DNA of 64,000 nt from Salvelinus alpinus. Lineage: Eukaryota > Chordata > Actinopteri > Salmoniformes > Salmonidae. Below, in pieces: positions 1 through 14,400 of this stretch (the first letter of the stretch is position 1; the number at the start of each line of letters is the position of its first letter). The stretch covers positions 10,028,076 to 10,092,075 of the forward strand of contig NC_092099.1 in NCBI RefSeq assembly GCF_045679555.1. Reading direction: 5' to 3'. A program made the translations under genes and the position numbers. The notes below the pieces were generated by a model that did not search any database, was not told the origin of the DNA, and saw only the letters and a list, made by a program, of their open reading frames with translations.

Positions 1-1443
1 ATCTGTGGCAGCCAGGCCACCCTCAAGGTCCACCAGCAGAAAAAGCACCCTCAGCTGGACTGTGCCACCTGCCAGGAGACCTTCCCCACCCGGAAGAGCC
101 TGGAGGAGCACCAGAGGACCCACCTCACCCAGCAGTGCCCGCTTTGCCCCTTTGCCACCCGTAAGAGGCAGCCACTCACCCAGCACCTTCTCGACGAGCA
201 TGAGGATGGCCCCCCAGAGGACAAGCCCCTAAAGTGTGCCATCTGTGGCTTCGCCTGTCGCCACCAACTGGTCTTTGAGCAGCACGTTCGCTCCCACGGG
301 GGTACCCGCCTTTACAAGTGCACAGACTGCCAGTACTCGACTCGCAACAAGCAGAAAATCACATGGCACATTCGCATACACACAGGGGAGAAGCCCTACC
401 ACTGTGAGCAGTGCAGCTACTCCTGCGCAGATCCCTCAAGGCTAAAGGTGAGCAATGAGGTCCTTCAAAAAAAAATGCTGTAATGAAACAAATGGTACTA
501 CACCATTTTATTTTATAGAAGTCAGGTCATCTCAGTCTAATACCAAACCGTAGGGCTTAAAAAGTCTACAAGGACTGGTAGAGGACCATATATGTTAAGG
601 TACCATGTGTTACAAATGGCGTAGTAGATAACTATTTATCATCATTGCCATTCCATTATAGTATCACATGAGGATCCACCAGGAGGAGAAGAAGTACCTC
701 TGTCCTGAGTGTGGCTACAAATGCAAGTGGATGAGCCAATTGAAGTATCACATGACCAAACACACAGGTACAAACTACGAGTCACACACTATTGCTGTCA
801 TCATTTATAACAAATACATTTAGTTGGAATTCAATCATAAAATGACCTTTCCCCTGCCCTTTCTTTCTCTCTCCCTCCACCCTCAGGGGATAAGCCATAT
901 GCGTGCGACGAGTGCGAGTACCGCACCAACCGTGGTGACGCCCTCCGCATCCACAGGGAGACGCAGCACTGCGACGCTCGCACCTTTATCTGCGAGAAGT
1001 GTGGCAAAGGCTTCAAGACGCGCTTCCTACTTAAGACACACCAGCGTAAGCACAGCGAGGAGCGGCCTTACGTGTGCGGCCTGTGCCGCAGGGCCTTCCG
1101 TTGGCCAGCCGGCCTTCGCCACCATTACCTCACCCACACCAACCAGCAGCCTTTCATGTGCCGCTACTGCCCCTACCGTGCCAAGCAGAAGTTCCAGGTG
1201 GTCAAGCACCTCCGGGGGCACCACCCGGACCAGCCTGTGGAGCATGGGGTGGCCAAGGATCCCCACGCCCTCAGCCTAACCCTGCAGGATGCCCGTCTGG
1301 GTCGGCCGGAGGAGGGGGCTGGGGAGGAGGGGATGGAGGTGATTGTACCGGATGGGGTGGAGGTGTTGGTGCAAGAGAGGGTGGAGGTGTTGGTGCAAGA
1401 GAGGGTGGAGGAGGTCACAGAAGGCCAGCAAGGTGAGGAGTAA
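1..1443 (+). CDS. znf142: ZNF142-like C2H2 zinc-finger protein, 3' exons (partial)
   Basis: Three exons join in frame: 1-447 (open at the left edge), 662-767 and 887-1443, stop TAA at 1441. The junctions are GTGAGC donor/AG at 661 and GTACAA donor/AG at 886. The joined reading has about eleven C2H2 fingers, the first cut by the window edge; one finger is split by the first intron and the TGDKPY linker by the second. Linkers such as TGEKPY are visible. Multi-finger proteins of this kind bind DNA and act in the nucleus as transcription regulators; no target can be read from sequence. After the last finger (CRYCPYRAKQKF...) there is an acidic, Val/Glu-rich tail. Finger proteins are hard to name from fingers alone. 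The ZNF142 name rests largely on position tail to tail with PLCD4, as in human 2q35. Confidence 0.82.
1357..1404 (+). repeat. 24-bp tandem duplication in the znf142 C-terminal tail
   Basis: Two identical 24-nt units, 1357-1380 and 1381-1404, each encode VEVLVQER. A third unit begins but diverges (VEE). The copies are identical at DNA level, which suggests a recent slippage event that kept frame just before the stop codon. Confidence 0.85.
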
Positions 1444-2416
1444 AAAGGTTCAGGCCACTCAACTAGAACCTGAGAAAACAGACATTTTAGTGAACGTTTT
1501 GATGCAGTTTTCCTCATCCAAGCATGATGAGGACTGGGCTACAGCGGTAAACTGAATTAAACATCAACAAAGGACCTTGTCTTAATGAGTATGCATGTAC
1601 ATATACTACTGCAAAGTACACCATGAAACAAATATACAATTGTATGTTTAGTATTAAAACATTGTCAATTAACTGACAATTGCAAGAAATGTTGCTAACT
1701 GACAATTGCAAGAAATGTGCAGTTTAAAAATGTTTAACCAATAGGAATATAACTTTTTATATTAAGATGTTTTCAAAACAGCAGGTCTTTCATTTCTCTT
1801 TATTTGTAGAGCTCTATGCACATGCATACGTTACAATATAACACTTTTACAACATGATGCATGAGATAGCGATATAGTTTCATGCCACACTTTGAGGAAC
1901 TGTACAAAATGTCTATGGAAATGTTTCGATGGAGGACTAATAGTTTATGCAGTTAAGTTACTCTACCAGCACACGATGCAAATGTTGAATGGTAATGAAA
2001 CAATGATATAAAAACAAAGGTCATTGCATAGTTTAACTCTAAAAGGACTTGTGAGCCCTGCAGTATGTCTGTTATTATACCGGTTTGATCAGCTAAGTGC
2101 TATTGAACATTGCTTAATGCATTCCTATAACATACAAGTTAAAAAACATTGATTATTTTAAAAGATTTTATATTGGGGAAATGGCAAAATATCACTTAAA
2201 TGCTGTGAATTCCCAGGTGTTTTTTCATCTTTCATCAGTGTGGTCGCACTAATATTTACTTGAACAGAAATGGGTATTTATGTAGAAATACTGTAAAGCA
2301 GTTCATACCGATGTATCTTTCAATACTGATAATAGTTAATTTGTTGAAAGTGACAGCAATCATGAGGTATTGTAGCCCTTCCATGTGGTTAGAGTTTGCA
2401 GCCAATCATTGGGCCA
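1444..2416. other. Convergent intergenic/3'UTR interval between znf142 and plcd4
   Basis: This interval holds the 3'UTRs of two genes transcribed towards each other. It is AT-rich, with a short local direct repeat near 1670-1715 (ACTGACAATTGCAAGAAATG twice). I see no exon and no recognisable transposon. Confidence 0.6.
1799..1804 (-). terminator. Candidate plcd4 polyadenylation signal (AATAAA)
   Basis: Plus-strand TTTATT reads AATAAA on the minus strand, about 610 bases past the plcd4 stop codon. It is the first canonical hexamer I see downstream on that strand. No transcript evidence is available, so this is only a candidate. Confidence 0.3.
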
Positions 2417-5400
2417 TCAGACTTCTGTTGTTACCTCAGAGATCTTGACATTGACAAACAGAGTAGACAGAGGGATAGCCGTTCCGTCTTTGGACAGGAG
2501 GTGGATGTGCCGATATCCTGGGAAAAGTGGGGAGAGCATCCAGAAGAAATTCAGATTTATGTCATGGAGATCCACTTAGAAACCATCACTCATACAGTAA
2601 AATATGTACATTTGTACATAACAGGCTTAAATAAAAACTCAGCTGAGATGTACAATTCAGACAGGTTTCATCAATTGATTTAACCTTTATCCAGGTAAGT
2701 CAATAGGATAAAAATAATTTGTGAAATAATTTGAAGAAAACTGCACTTGAGATTTACCCAGCTTTCCAGACTTTACACTATCTCAGTTGTAATATGATGA
2801 TGTCTATTTCACCTGGCTGAATACAGGTGAAGGGCACGGTGAACTGGCCCATGAAGTCATTCCTGGAGGCCTTGTCATAGTCCTCCACCACAAAACGCAC
2901 CAGGGCCAACTCTGGGACGTGGATGATAAAACTGAGGGTCTCGTTCCATAGAGGGTTAAAACCTGTAGATGGGGAAGCAGAGACCAGGATTTAGGCAGCC
3001 AAGAGAAGGACTAGGGTTCTATGGCATGTTCTATCTCATTTACTAAAACATGGCAAGGTGCGTACTATTTACATGTAAAAAAAAAAATATATAATAATGC
3101 ATGCATTTTCGTCCCCGAGTAGACCGAGTCTGTACAAAGACCCCAATGCATCTCTTTGTCAGGCCATGTAAGATGGTCCCTCACCATTGTTGTCAATGTA
3201 ACTTGTCTCTTGCTTGGCTTGGTCTTGCGATACTCCGTAGATCTCCACTCTAACCAGAGGGTCAACGATGGAGCCCTCCTTCTGGTTCACCTTTGGTAGC
3301 TGCTGCCCACTAATTACCTGATGGACACACACGCACACACACAATCAAGACTCGGATAAGTATAAACATGCAAAAAGTAAACCTCCAGAACACACAAACT
3401 GTACATGCCCAAAGGCACACAACATAGTTGTAGGATACAGAGCAGTTGTTTCTGGACCTGGATAGACAGTTGGAGTGATGTGTAGCCATCCCAGTCTTGG
3501 GGTCTTTCTGGGTCAAAAGAGTCATCATTCCTCATGAAGTCAGGTTTGAGGACGTAGCCACAGCAGCCATTCTGACTGAAGAGCCCATCGTTCAGATCCA
3601 TCTCCAACCCAGCCGTCTGGACGTTCAGCGCCACTAGGAGTAGATCAATCAACCAATCAATCACATGCATTTATTTCTATATGTATGGATGTTATTATGC
3701 AATATGTTTCACCTAACTGACAGCCCACGTTCCACAGCTCCTGTGGGTTGTAGTTGGAGGAATCGGTCCTCATGCCGCTGGGATAGACTCTGCTAAGCTG
3801 TCTGCTGTTGTGGTGCACAAACTCCGTCCCTGAGAAAGACAGCCATACAGCGACGTTTTTTCCTATCCCCTAACCCAGGGGACCTACAACAGTGAATGGG
3901 AGTGAATTCCTCACCGGTGATCCTTGGCAATATATGAATACATTGTTTGCTATGTAGGTATTGCTAAAATAGTTCAGAGCGCACCTGTGTCCTTTGCAAG
4001 TTTCCTGGCCTTGGACTCTGAGAAAGAGGACATTTCGTAGCACTTGGAGTGCAAGCGAGAGTACTCAAAGCTGTGAAAATGGACACTCTTGCAGTACACC
4101 ACCAGATCCGAGAGTTCCCTAGAGAACTTGGATTTCTGAGGAGACAGGAAATGACATGCCTGCGTAAGTGACCTAATCTCACCTGCTTTGTGGCTATTGA
4201 ACCAAGGCAAAACATGATTAGCTGGCAGATCAAGGTACAGCGTTCATTGCTTGCTTACTGTGTGATAGACAAAAACATCTACATTTTTTACATAACGGCA
4301 GGATGTATTAACAGTAATAATGTGTGAATGTATAAGTGTAATAGTTGGTGCAGATGATGGCAAGAAGTTGCCAGACGTTCACCTCCATCCATCCATTTAT
4401 CCATCCATCCCCATACCTTATCATGGAGACAAAGGGCCTCTGCAGACAGGTTTTCTGCAGACGGGCTCTCAGGTTCAGCCTCATCGCTGACCTCGTCAGT
4501 GGCCTCATCGGTCAGCGTTTCACTTTCTTCTAGACCGCCAATCTTCTTTGCTTTCAGCAGGATCTTTCCCTTCAAATCCTAATATGAGTATACACACACA
4601 CACAACCCACTCATAGGATATTCCTCATAGGAAGTGTCTGCCAATCATAAACGTTAGTATTGATTATCTAAAGTGCTCTGAATGGAAAAAGAATAAAACA
4701 AATCACCGGAGAAAACAGACTGTACTCAGTGGCGGAATGCGAGGCGATGCTGGCGGTGCGCGTGCACTGGGGCCCACGGCCATGGGGGGCTCGCAAGCCC
4801 TAACTATTAAGTTATGCATGGGCACCCTAGTTATCTGCACACCGGGCTGTATATTTTGTACACCAGACTTGTCAATGGTCAATCACAATGTCTACTATGA
4901 ACCATTGCAAAATGCATCATGCTGTTTATAAGACAGGCCTACAAGTCAACAACACATCCTAATTATGGTTATTTGTAACTTAAATGTTTGAGCACTACAT
5001 AAGTCACCTAAATATTTCAATGTATTGATGACAATACATCTATTTGGTTCACATAAAACCTCACTGAACAGTAACAATGTCATGTTTTATTGGTATGCAA
5101 AGATCGCTGGGAAATATGCAAATACTGTCCAATGATATTGTAGCAAAGATTCAGATATGTGGCTAATTGTTTGGTGTGGCTTTCAGTTAGTTATTTTTGG
5201 CCACCTGTAAGTGTGAATGTTTATCCAGTTCATCTGGTCTGTTGACTTTCAGTTACTGTTCTGCTTTACATTGGGGGCCCAGTGATCATTTTATAATATA
5301 ACAATGTAGTAAAGCCACTGACTGTACTGCTCTTAGCTACACTGCTGAATAAAAACCTGAACATCGACAGGAAATCAAATCTGTAGAGAATGGGTTCTCA

Positions 5401-8400
5401 ATTGACTTGTTAAATAATTGACTTGCCTTGTTGGTGAATGGTTACGGTAGAGTAGATAAAATAGAATAGAAAACACATTGAAGGGGGTCTTACATGGGGA
5501 GAGGGCAGCTCTTGGGTAACCAGTCCGTCCAGGGGTTCCCTGAGCAGCATGTCCCCCAGGATGGTGTCCAGGAGCTGGGCCATGACCCTTTGCTGCTCCA
5601 CACTGCAGTGGTTCTCCAGGGACAGGATGATAGGAAACTCAGATGCCTGGGAGAGGGGACAGACGAAGGACTAAACAGGAATTCCTAAAGGAATGTGTGG
5701 ATCTATTACAGTAATGTTTTGTATGATATGTTAAGGCTGAAGACAGATTGGTTTATGATGCTGAATACTTGGTTGAAGCAAAAACCAACACAGAAGACAA
5801 ATGGTCAGGACAAGAACCATTTAGAGACTGGATTGGATAGAGCTGAGTGGTCATGGCCTCCCGAGTGGCGCAGCGGTCTAAGGCACTGCATCGCAGTGTT
5901 GCGGTATCACTACAGCCTGGGGGTCCCATAGGGCGGCACACAATTGGCCCAGCGTCATCCGGGTTAGGGGAGGGTTTGGCGGGGGGCGGGGCTTTATTTG
6001 GCTTCGCTCTAGCGACTCCTTGTGGCGGGCCGGCCGCCTGCAGGCTGACTTCGGTCATCATTTGAACAGTGTTTCCTCCGACACGTTGGTGCAGCTCGCT
6101 TCCGGGTTAAGCGAGCGGGTGTTAAGAACCATGGCTTGGCGGGTCATGTTTCGGAGGACACATTATTCGACCTTCGCCTTTCCCGAGCTCGTTCGGGAGT
6201 TGCAGCAATGAGACAAGGTCGTAATCCCAAAATTTGGGAGAAAAAAGTGGGTAAAAAATTACAAACAAAAAAATGTAATACAAAAATAGCTGAGTGGTCA
6301 TGAATGTGTGATGGAAGTGTTCTGTTTGTGTGTCAAATGCTGCTTTTCTAATAGCCACTCATGTGAGTGACTGATTGATTGTACATGGGAGGAATCCTCA
6401 CATCCGCAGTACGCCCATAACATTGCTCTGGGATCCAAGAGAAGTATCTTGGTTTCAAGGTCTCAGCTTTGAGAGAAGTCTCATGAGCTATCGGTCAGTC
6501 ACATGCAGGAACTAACGTTAATAATGAATAATGTAAATCATGCTTATATGACTTGTTTGTGTAGCAGTATATAAGGACTGAAAGGGAACGCCCTTGTGAG
6601 AGTTTTCATCAAGCATGGATTGAGTTTGTGAACCTTGATAATAAAGATTGATTAATTTACTTTGAGTTTGAGTCCTTAGAGGTGAATTTCCTCAGCAAAC
6701 GTTATAATTAACTCAGGTATTGAGGTGCCCACCTTGAAGGCGTACTCTCCCAGCGTGGTGATGACGTCTCTGAAGAGGATCTTGGAGGTGAAGGTGTGGC
6801 CGTGATAAACAACCGGCTCTCCATTCGGCCCGTCCCAACAATCCACCTCAACACAACGACAGCCCCGCTTTAGAGCCCTGCACAGCAAGTACGCAGACAC
6901 TCAGACATGGACTGAAAACTGTTTGAAAGATGGTTTGGTTTGTAAGAAATTAGAAGTTCTGTGTCTCACTTCCATACAAGCCAGAGATGGGCAACTCCAG
7001 TCCTAGAGGGCCAGATTGGCATCACACATTTCCCCCAGTCCTAGCTAACACTGATTGAACGAATTGTATTCAAAACTGGAGACCATTTTTTATTTAACCT
7101 TTATTTAACTAGGCAAGTCAGTTAAAAACAAATTATTATTTACAATGACGGCCTACCGGGGAACTGCCTTGTTCAGGAAGGGTCAGAAAGACAGATTTTT
7201 ACCTTGTCAGATCGGGGATTCGATCCAGCAACCTTTCGGCTACTGGCCCAATGCTCTAACCACGAGGGAACCTGCCGCCCCGAGCATGTCTGACCATGAT
7301 TAGTTGGTTATTAGATATGTGTCAGATAGGGCTGGGGCAAATGTGCATAGGCACCTGAGCAATGGCACAAATGAAGCAGCTGCACCCACACTTTCAAAAT
7401 AAGAGTGCAAACGTATGTTGTTGCACCCTCACTTTTTTACCAGAAAATGATCATGATCCATTGGGTAATTTGTCATTTTCAATGAATAGCAATCTTTTGA
7501 GTTAGTCTACTAAAATACATATGTCCATTTTATATATTAATAGCACCCCCTCCTCCCGTCGCTTCAAGATGAATGGTTTTGTCCACTGGAAAGTTTTGCA
7601 TCGCTCCCGCATACCACTGTTTTGGCGCAATTAGAAAGCACTACTGGTGTTAAAAAAAAGGCACCTGCTAAAAAAAAATGTACAACTATTTTGTTGTGCT
7701 GTTGTTACATTTGTATTTTCATTTCATGGCCGATGGTGTTGGTTCAAAGGTGTTTTTACATATCATTTGAGCTGCGTTCACCATGAGAAAATTCCTTGTA
7801 TCATTTCACTTTTCCTGTATGAACCATGATGAGCATGCCACGGCATCTTTTTTTTTACCTAGCTGGCTCTGTGTTATGTTTTGGGCAAATCCAACACAAC
7901 ACTTCAATGAGTACCACTCTTCATATTTTCAAGCATGGTGGTGGCTGCATCATGTTATGGGTATGCTTGTCATCGTCAAGGACTGTGGAGATTTTTTGTA
8001 TAAAAATAAACGGAATAGAGCCAAGCACAGGCAAAATCCTAGAGGAAAACATGGTTCAGTCTGCTTTCCAACAGACACTGGTAGACAAATTCACATTTCA
8101 GCAGGACAATAAAATAAAACACAAGTTCAAATATACATTGGAGTTGCTTACCAAGATGACATTGAATGTTCCTGAGTGGCCTAGTTATAGTTTTGACTTA
8201 AATCAGCTTGAAAATGTATGGCAAGACTTGAAATTGGTTGTCTTGCAATGATCAACAATCAACTTGACAGAGATTGAATATTTTTTTTAAAAGAATAATG
8301 GGCAAATATTGTACTTTCCAGGTGTGCAAAACTGACTGACCCAGAAAGACTCACAGCTGTCTTCGCTGCCAAAGGCAATTCTAACATGTATTGACTCAGG

Positions 8401-11400
8401 GGGTTGAATACTTATCTAATCAAGATACAGTATATAAGTTTCATTTTCTATTAAAAAAAAGTTACATGTTCAAATTTTCCTTCCACTTTGACATTGAAGT
8501 ATTTCGTGTAGTTGTTGCCAAAAATGTACAATTAAATCCATGTTAATCCCACTTTGTAACACAACAAAACTGTGTGTGAAAGTGAATACTTTCTGAAGGC
8601 AATGTATTTCCTTAAATCAATCGGTTAAATCACATTGTTAAAATGTTTTCATTAAGCTACAAAAGTAACATTCCTGGCTGAGACCCATATGCAAGTACAA
8701 AATTGCGCTTCGTGGTTACAGTGTAGCCAAGAACTTGCACAATTGGTGGCTGACTAAATACCTTTTTGCCCCACTGTATGTGAGAATGCTATTCATTGAC
8801 TACAGCTCAGTGTTCAACACCATAGTACCCTCAAAGCTCATCACTAAGCTAAGGATCCTGGGACTAAACACCTCCCTCTGCAACTGGATCCTGGACTTCC
8901 TGATGGGCCGCCCCCAGGTGGTGAGGGTAGGTAGCAACACATCTGCCACGCTGAGCCTCAACACTGGAGCCCCCCAGGGGTGCGCGCTCTGTCCCCTCCT
9001 GTACTCCCTGTTCACCCACGACTGCATGGCCAGGCACGACTCCAACACCATCATTAAGTTTGCAGACGACACAGGTGGTGCCAGAATAACAACCTATCTC
9101 TCAATGTAACCAAGACTAAGGAGATGATTGTGGACTACAGGAAAAGGAGGACCGAGCACGCCCCCATTTTCATCGACGGGTCTGTAGTGGAGCAGATTGA
9201 GAGCTTCAAGTTCCTTGGTGTCCACATCACCAACAAACTAGAATTGTCCAAGCACACCAAGACAGTCGTGAAGAGGGCACGACAAAACCTAATCCCCCTC
9301 AGGAGACTGAAAAGATTTGGTATGGGTCCTCAGATCCTCAAAAGGTTTTACAGCTGCACTATCGAGAGCACGCATGCCTCCGATCACAAGGCACTACAGT
9401 GGGTAGTGTGTACGGTCCAGTACCTCACCAGGGCCAAGCTTCCTGGCATCCAGGACCTCTATACCAGGCGGTGTCAGAGGAAGGCCCAAAAAGTTGTCAA
9501 AGACTCCAGCCACTCTAGTCATAGACTGTTCTCTCTGCTACCGCACAGCAAGCAGTACCAGAGCACCAAGTCTAGGTCCAAGAGGCTCCTAAATAGCTTC
9601 TACCCCCAAGCCATAAGACTCCTGAACAGCTAATCAAATGGCTACCCAGACTATTTGCATTGCCCCCTTTGGAACGTTGCTGCTACTCTCTGTTATTATC
9701 TACGCATAGTCACTTTAATAACTCTACTTACATGTACATATTACCTCAATTATCTCGACACTGGTGCCCCCGCACATTGACATTGACTCTGTACCGGTAC
9801 CCCCTGTATATAGCTATTGTTATTTACTTACAAGGGCTTGTAAGTAAGCATTTCACTGTAAGGTTGTATTTGGCGCATGTGACAAATACAACTTGATTTG
9901 GATTTGATTTGTATCTCGATAAAACAGCTCTGCTTGGCTTGGTAAGTGTAATATGGACCAAAAAGCCATTTCTACCCTCTTTGCATCAAATATGTATGCT
10001 GCTGAGACAAGTTAATAGAAAAAATGTTATGGTGACAGTGAGTCAAGCAAAGGCATCAAAAAAAGCTGAAAGGTCAATTAGTGTGCTTGCTGAGACTACA
10101 CTTTTGTTATTCCTCATACTTTTCATGATTATTCGGTTTCTTCACGATTCGTTGTCAAATATGTAGCCTACTCATTGTAGTTGTTGTTTAAAAGCCCACC
10201 ATTAAAAACATTATGATAATAAAAAATAATTGATAGTAGTCCAGTCCTGTAACTACAGGCTACAGTTTAAAAAATAAATAAAACCCTTTTATTTTCTCTC
10301 ATCTTAAAAAGGTAAGATTCTCAGGTTAGGCTACAGTAACAAAAATAAGATGAACTTAATGTGCAATTTAACAATGTTTTTTCTTAATCTACCAAGTACA
10401 AAATGATCATTCTTATTGGCTAAAACAATATTATTGCTGCCATTTTTTAAAATGTAATTTCCTCATGGTCATGCATTATCCTGGCCACATTCTTAACAGT
10501 TTGGCCTGTCAATCAATCACTAAGGGTGGTATTTTCAGGGAAGGGGGCGGGATGTTTTTGAGTCACAAGGTTGGTAGGGTTTCAAACCTGTCAAATGAAT
10601 TGCACTCACACTTTCAAAGTCAGGCACCCATGCAAATGTATGTCACCAATCAGACTGGATTTGCCCATCCCTGAGCTACAAAGGGTTATAATTGGATGTT
10701 AGGTATGAAGCTAAGGGTTGTAATGGTGAGGATAATTTTGTTCCTCACTGGATGTAGGCCTCCTGGCTGCTCTGTCCTCGGAGCTGGTCCTCCATCAAGT
10801 AGGTGTTGTGGGAGGAACAGATGAAGTAGTGGCTGAGGGGCCGGCTCATGTCCTGGTTCAGGGTCAGCCGCTGGGGATCCAAGATGGCGCCCTCTGGAGA
10901 GACCAAGTACATCTGGAAGCCATCTATAGACATGGCCCCCTGTTTCTTGGCTGTGAGGAGACATGGGAAGTTCCGTCTTATCATAAGTCAAACCCAATCA
11001 AAAAATGCTCAGTAACTACTGTAAAGGAAATTTTACTCTGTGCAACTTGTCTTTGGTGTCATAAACAATCTTTGGTTCTTGCCTGTTTCTGGTAAAGATA
11101 TGAGGGGGGGGGGGGGGGGGGGGCTGTCATGACCTCCTCCTTTATTTGTCAGAACACCCAGAATATGTTCTTTAAGTTAAGATAGGAGACGGTGCCAGAC
11201 ACATGCCGGAACAAATTGTGACCGGTCTTATGTAGAATATATTTTTTCTTATGTAGAGTTGTTTTAGTTGGATAAAAGTAGAGACTTAGAGCTGGAAAAT
11301 GGTATATCATACACTACAGTTGAGGAACAATGGGAAAGTAATTCTGCTTTGAAAGTTGAACTTGTAATGTCACTTTTGAGAAAATGGTCCTTGAATGTTT

Positions 11401-14400
11401 TGGTTAACCTACTGGAGAGCTCTCTTTGTCTACATCCTTTCAGCATCGTTCACACCCTCTTAAACCTTAGCCCCAACCATATCTTTAAGGATTCAGATGT
11501 GGGGCCATTTACTAAACAACCAAAAGATTTCAAGACTAAAGGCTGGTTTATACTACGCCTATCGACAGTTGTCGCAGTGACATCATGAACATTCTATTGT
11601 CGTCCGACAAACTTGTCGTTGTCGTAAAAAGTTTATAAAGTATAAACACAAAAACTACCGGCTGCATGACATCAGCAGAATCCAAAATAGCTAGTGTATT
11701 TTAACACCAATAAACCCACCCGTTTAAAAATGTATTTAGTATATGTCAATCTAGCAAACCAGGCAACTAAAAGCAACTTTATAAACAATTTTTTGGTTTG
11801 TTTCTAGCTTGTTAGCTAGCTAGCTAATGTTAAGTTAGCTGGCTAGCCAGTTCAAATAATGACCATATCATATAGCTGACGTCTTCACTTTAGCCCAATT
11901 GTCTTCATTATTACAGGAAAATAAACTCACAGCAAGATCATTATTTACAAGTTAATGGCGAGCCAATTACAGAAAATAGCTAACGGTTGTGAGTCTGATG
12001 AAATAAAAGCAGGGCATTCTACTGGATAATTTTTGAACTTGGACACTGTCTCGTTGGCCTAACATTATATCCTAATTTGACTTTGGTGCAGGTCATGTTC
12101 TTCACATTACCGTTTCTGGTAAACACATATTATATTAAATAAAATCAAAGTTTATTTGTCACATGCACAGGATACAGAAGGTGTAGTGAAATGGTTATTT
12201 GCATAGTGGAGTCTTTTCTTTAGACATGTAGCTAGCTGGCTAGCTAGCTAAACAATGAACCATAATCTCAACTCATAACGTTACTACCCTGCATGAATCT
12301 GCAGATAGCTAACCAACCAGGTTCAATCTTAGCTAGCTAGCCAACAGGCTATAATTAGCAATCGAAATGGCTCTGAGATACGAATAATATTACTACACAA
12401 ATCATACACTTAAAATGAGCTTGCGAGCCACCCAGCTAACATTAGCTAGCTAGCTAACAGTACACTTTAACTTGAAATGAAAACGACTTTGACAAAATTA
12501 GAAACGTATAATATCTGAAAATGTAGCTTGCTAGATTATTTTACCTGTAGACATGGATGGACGCTTCTCCCTCTGTCACAGATGCCATGGTTGCTCTTAG
12601 TTTGAATATGTAATCCGGAGACAGGCGTTTTATATACAACAGCCTTTTGTGTGTTCTCTTTTCGACTCCCTCCTCATATTTACAATCAAATGCCAGAATC
12701 TTCTCCATCTACTTAGCTATCACACTCCAATTCCACCAGGCATTCCACTGATTTCAAAACTCGTTCCTCCAGAAAGTGGAGAGCAACACTTTTGCAATTC
12801 TACTACGTGATATCTTTTAAAAAAAAGCAGTGTTAGGAAGGATTAACCACACATAGTGAACTGACCTGCTCATGTTGTAGACAAAAGCGTGCTACATGGC
12901 AGACCAATCTGAACTCATCTCTCGGCATGTCCAGGCCATCCATTATCTCAGCCAATCATGGCTAGCGGGAAGGTCCCTGTCTTTTTCTGTTGCTAAACCA
13001 ACTAGGCTCGTAATTTAACAATTTTATTCATATTTACAGATGGCATACACGTTTGTTATTAAGACACATGAAAGTTAACATGTTCCAGAAGGCATTTCTA
13101 CAAAAATACAAATTTTGATATTTAAAAAAAAGTTTACGTTCAAAATGCCTCTCCTGTGAAGTAGTGACGTGCAACATACAGCTAGTTTCCTTACTTATTG
13201 AATGGTTAATTGTGGGCTCTTGTGGTTTACTGAAGTAAACTAGGTTATTAATATTGGGGTTGCCGTTCATTGTGATTGACATTGTCTCACCGAGGCTATT
13301 AAAGACATAATTCATTACGGTTGACTGTGGTTGGTTACAGTTGCACAGTGGTCCTTACCGGTCTCTGATGGCTCATAGCGGTCAATCAGCTCCTGGGCAT
13401 GCTCCCAACTCCTCTCCCCCTCCTGTTGCTCCTGCCTCAGAAAGTCCTTCAGCTCAGCAAGGGTTAATGTCTGTCTGTCTCGGGAGTAGTCCTGGAACAC
13501 CCGCCTCATGTCCTTCCTTTCCGTCAGTATCTTATAGAACTGGACAAACTCCTCGTTCTCCAGACAACCTGACTTAGACTTATCTGCCAACTGGGGGTAA
13601 AGAAAATAAGCAGCATAGATTGTTACCTCTGCAGTCTTCCCGTGGTATTGTACTCTCAATAAATCATACTAAAACAGAATTCCATCACCTGATGATGGAA
13701 GGCAGATTAGTTACTGATATTTGACTGTGATAGGTTTCTGTTAAATATTACCAACGTTGAGAACTATTCGACGACCTACAACATCCCAATTGAACCGCTG
13801 CTCACAATGCTAGGTTGATTCATTGACTGAGGATGTCATATGAGCAGTGGGAAGCATAGAATAAATATAGAAAAAAGTATAGTTTTGATACACTAAGACC
13901 TCACGAACTTGATGGGTACCTCACCGTGAAGAGGTGAAGCGCATACTCCTCGTTCATGTCCACATTCATCATCTTCAGCAGTGTGCGCACCTCCTTGAAG
14001 TTCATCCGTCCGTCCTTGTTTTTGTCCGCCTTCTGAAACCAGTCCCAGATCCATCTGAGGGAAGATGCTGGCTAAGGGCAACACTTGGTAAGACATGATT
14101 TAGAAAGGAGCAAAAACAAAGACTTTACTCTCACAACTGAAGTGTTTTTTGACCATAGAATTAAGAATTAGAATACTAGAATGGAAATGAACCTTCTTAT
14201 GATGGGATAAATGTCAGCCATTTCGGTCAGCCAAAAGAATCAGGGCGCATTTTTCCTGCATAAGTAAAATCTGGATTTCTTCTCTTCTGCCATTAATTCC
14301 AATTAGACTAATTTGGATTTCTTTCTGACAATATGGCTGCCATTTTCAACCCATTCTGGAACTTTGACGGTTTATTATAGCCCTTCCAGTAACTTAATAG

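Noticed and set aside
6982-10673. One large hAT element bounded by AGATGGGCAA and TTGCCCATCCCTG
   Set aside because: The ends resemble each other, but the flanks (ATACAAGC, AGCTACAA) do not form an aligned duplication and a short MITE explains the left end.
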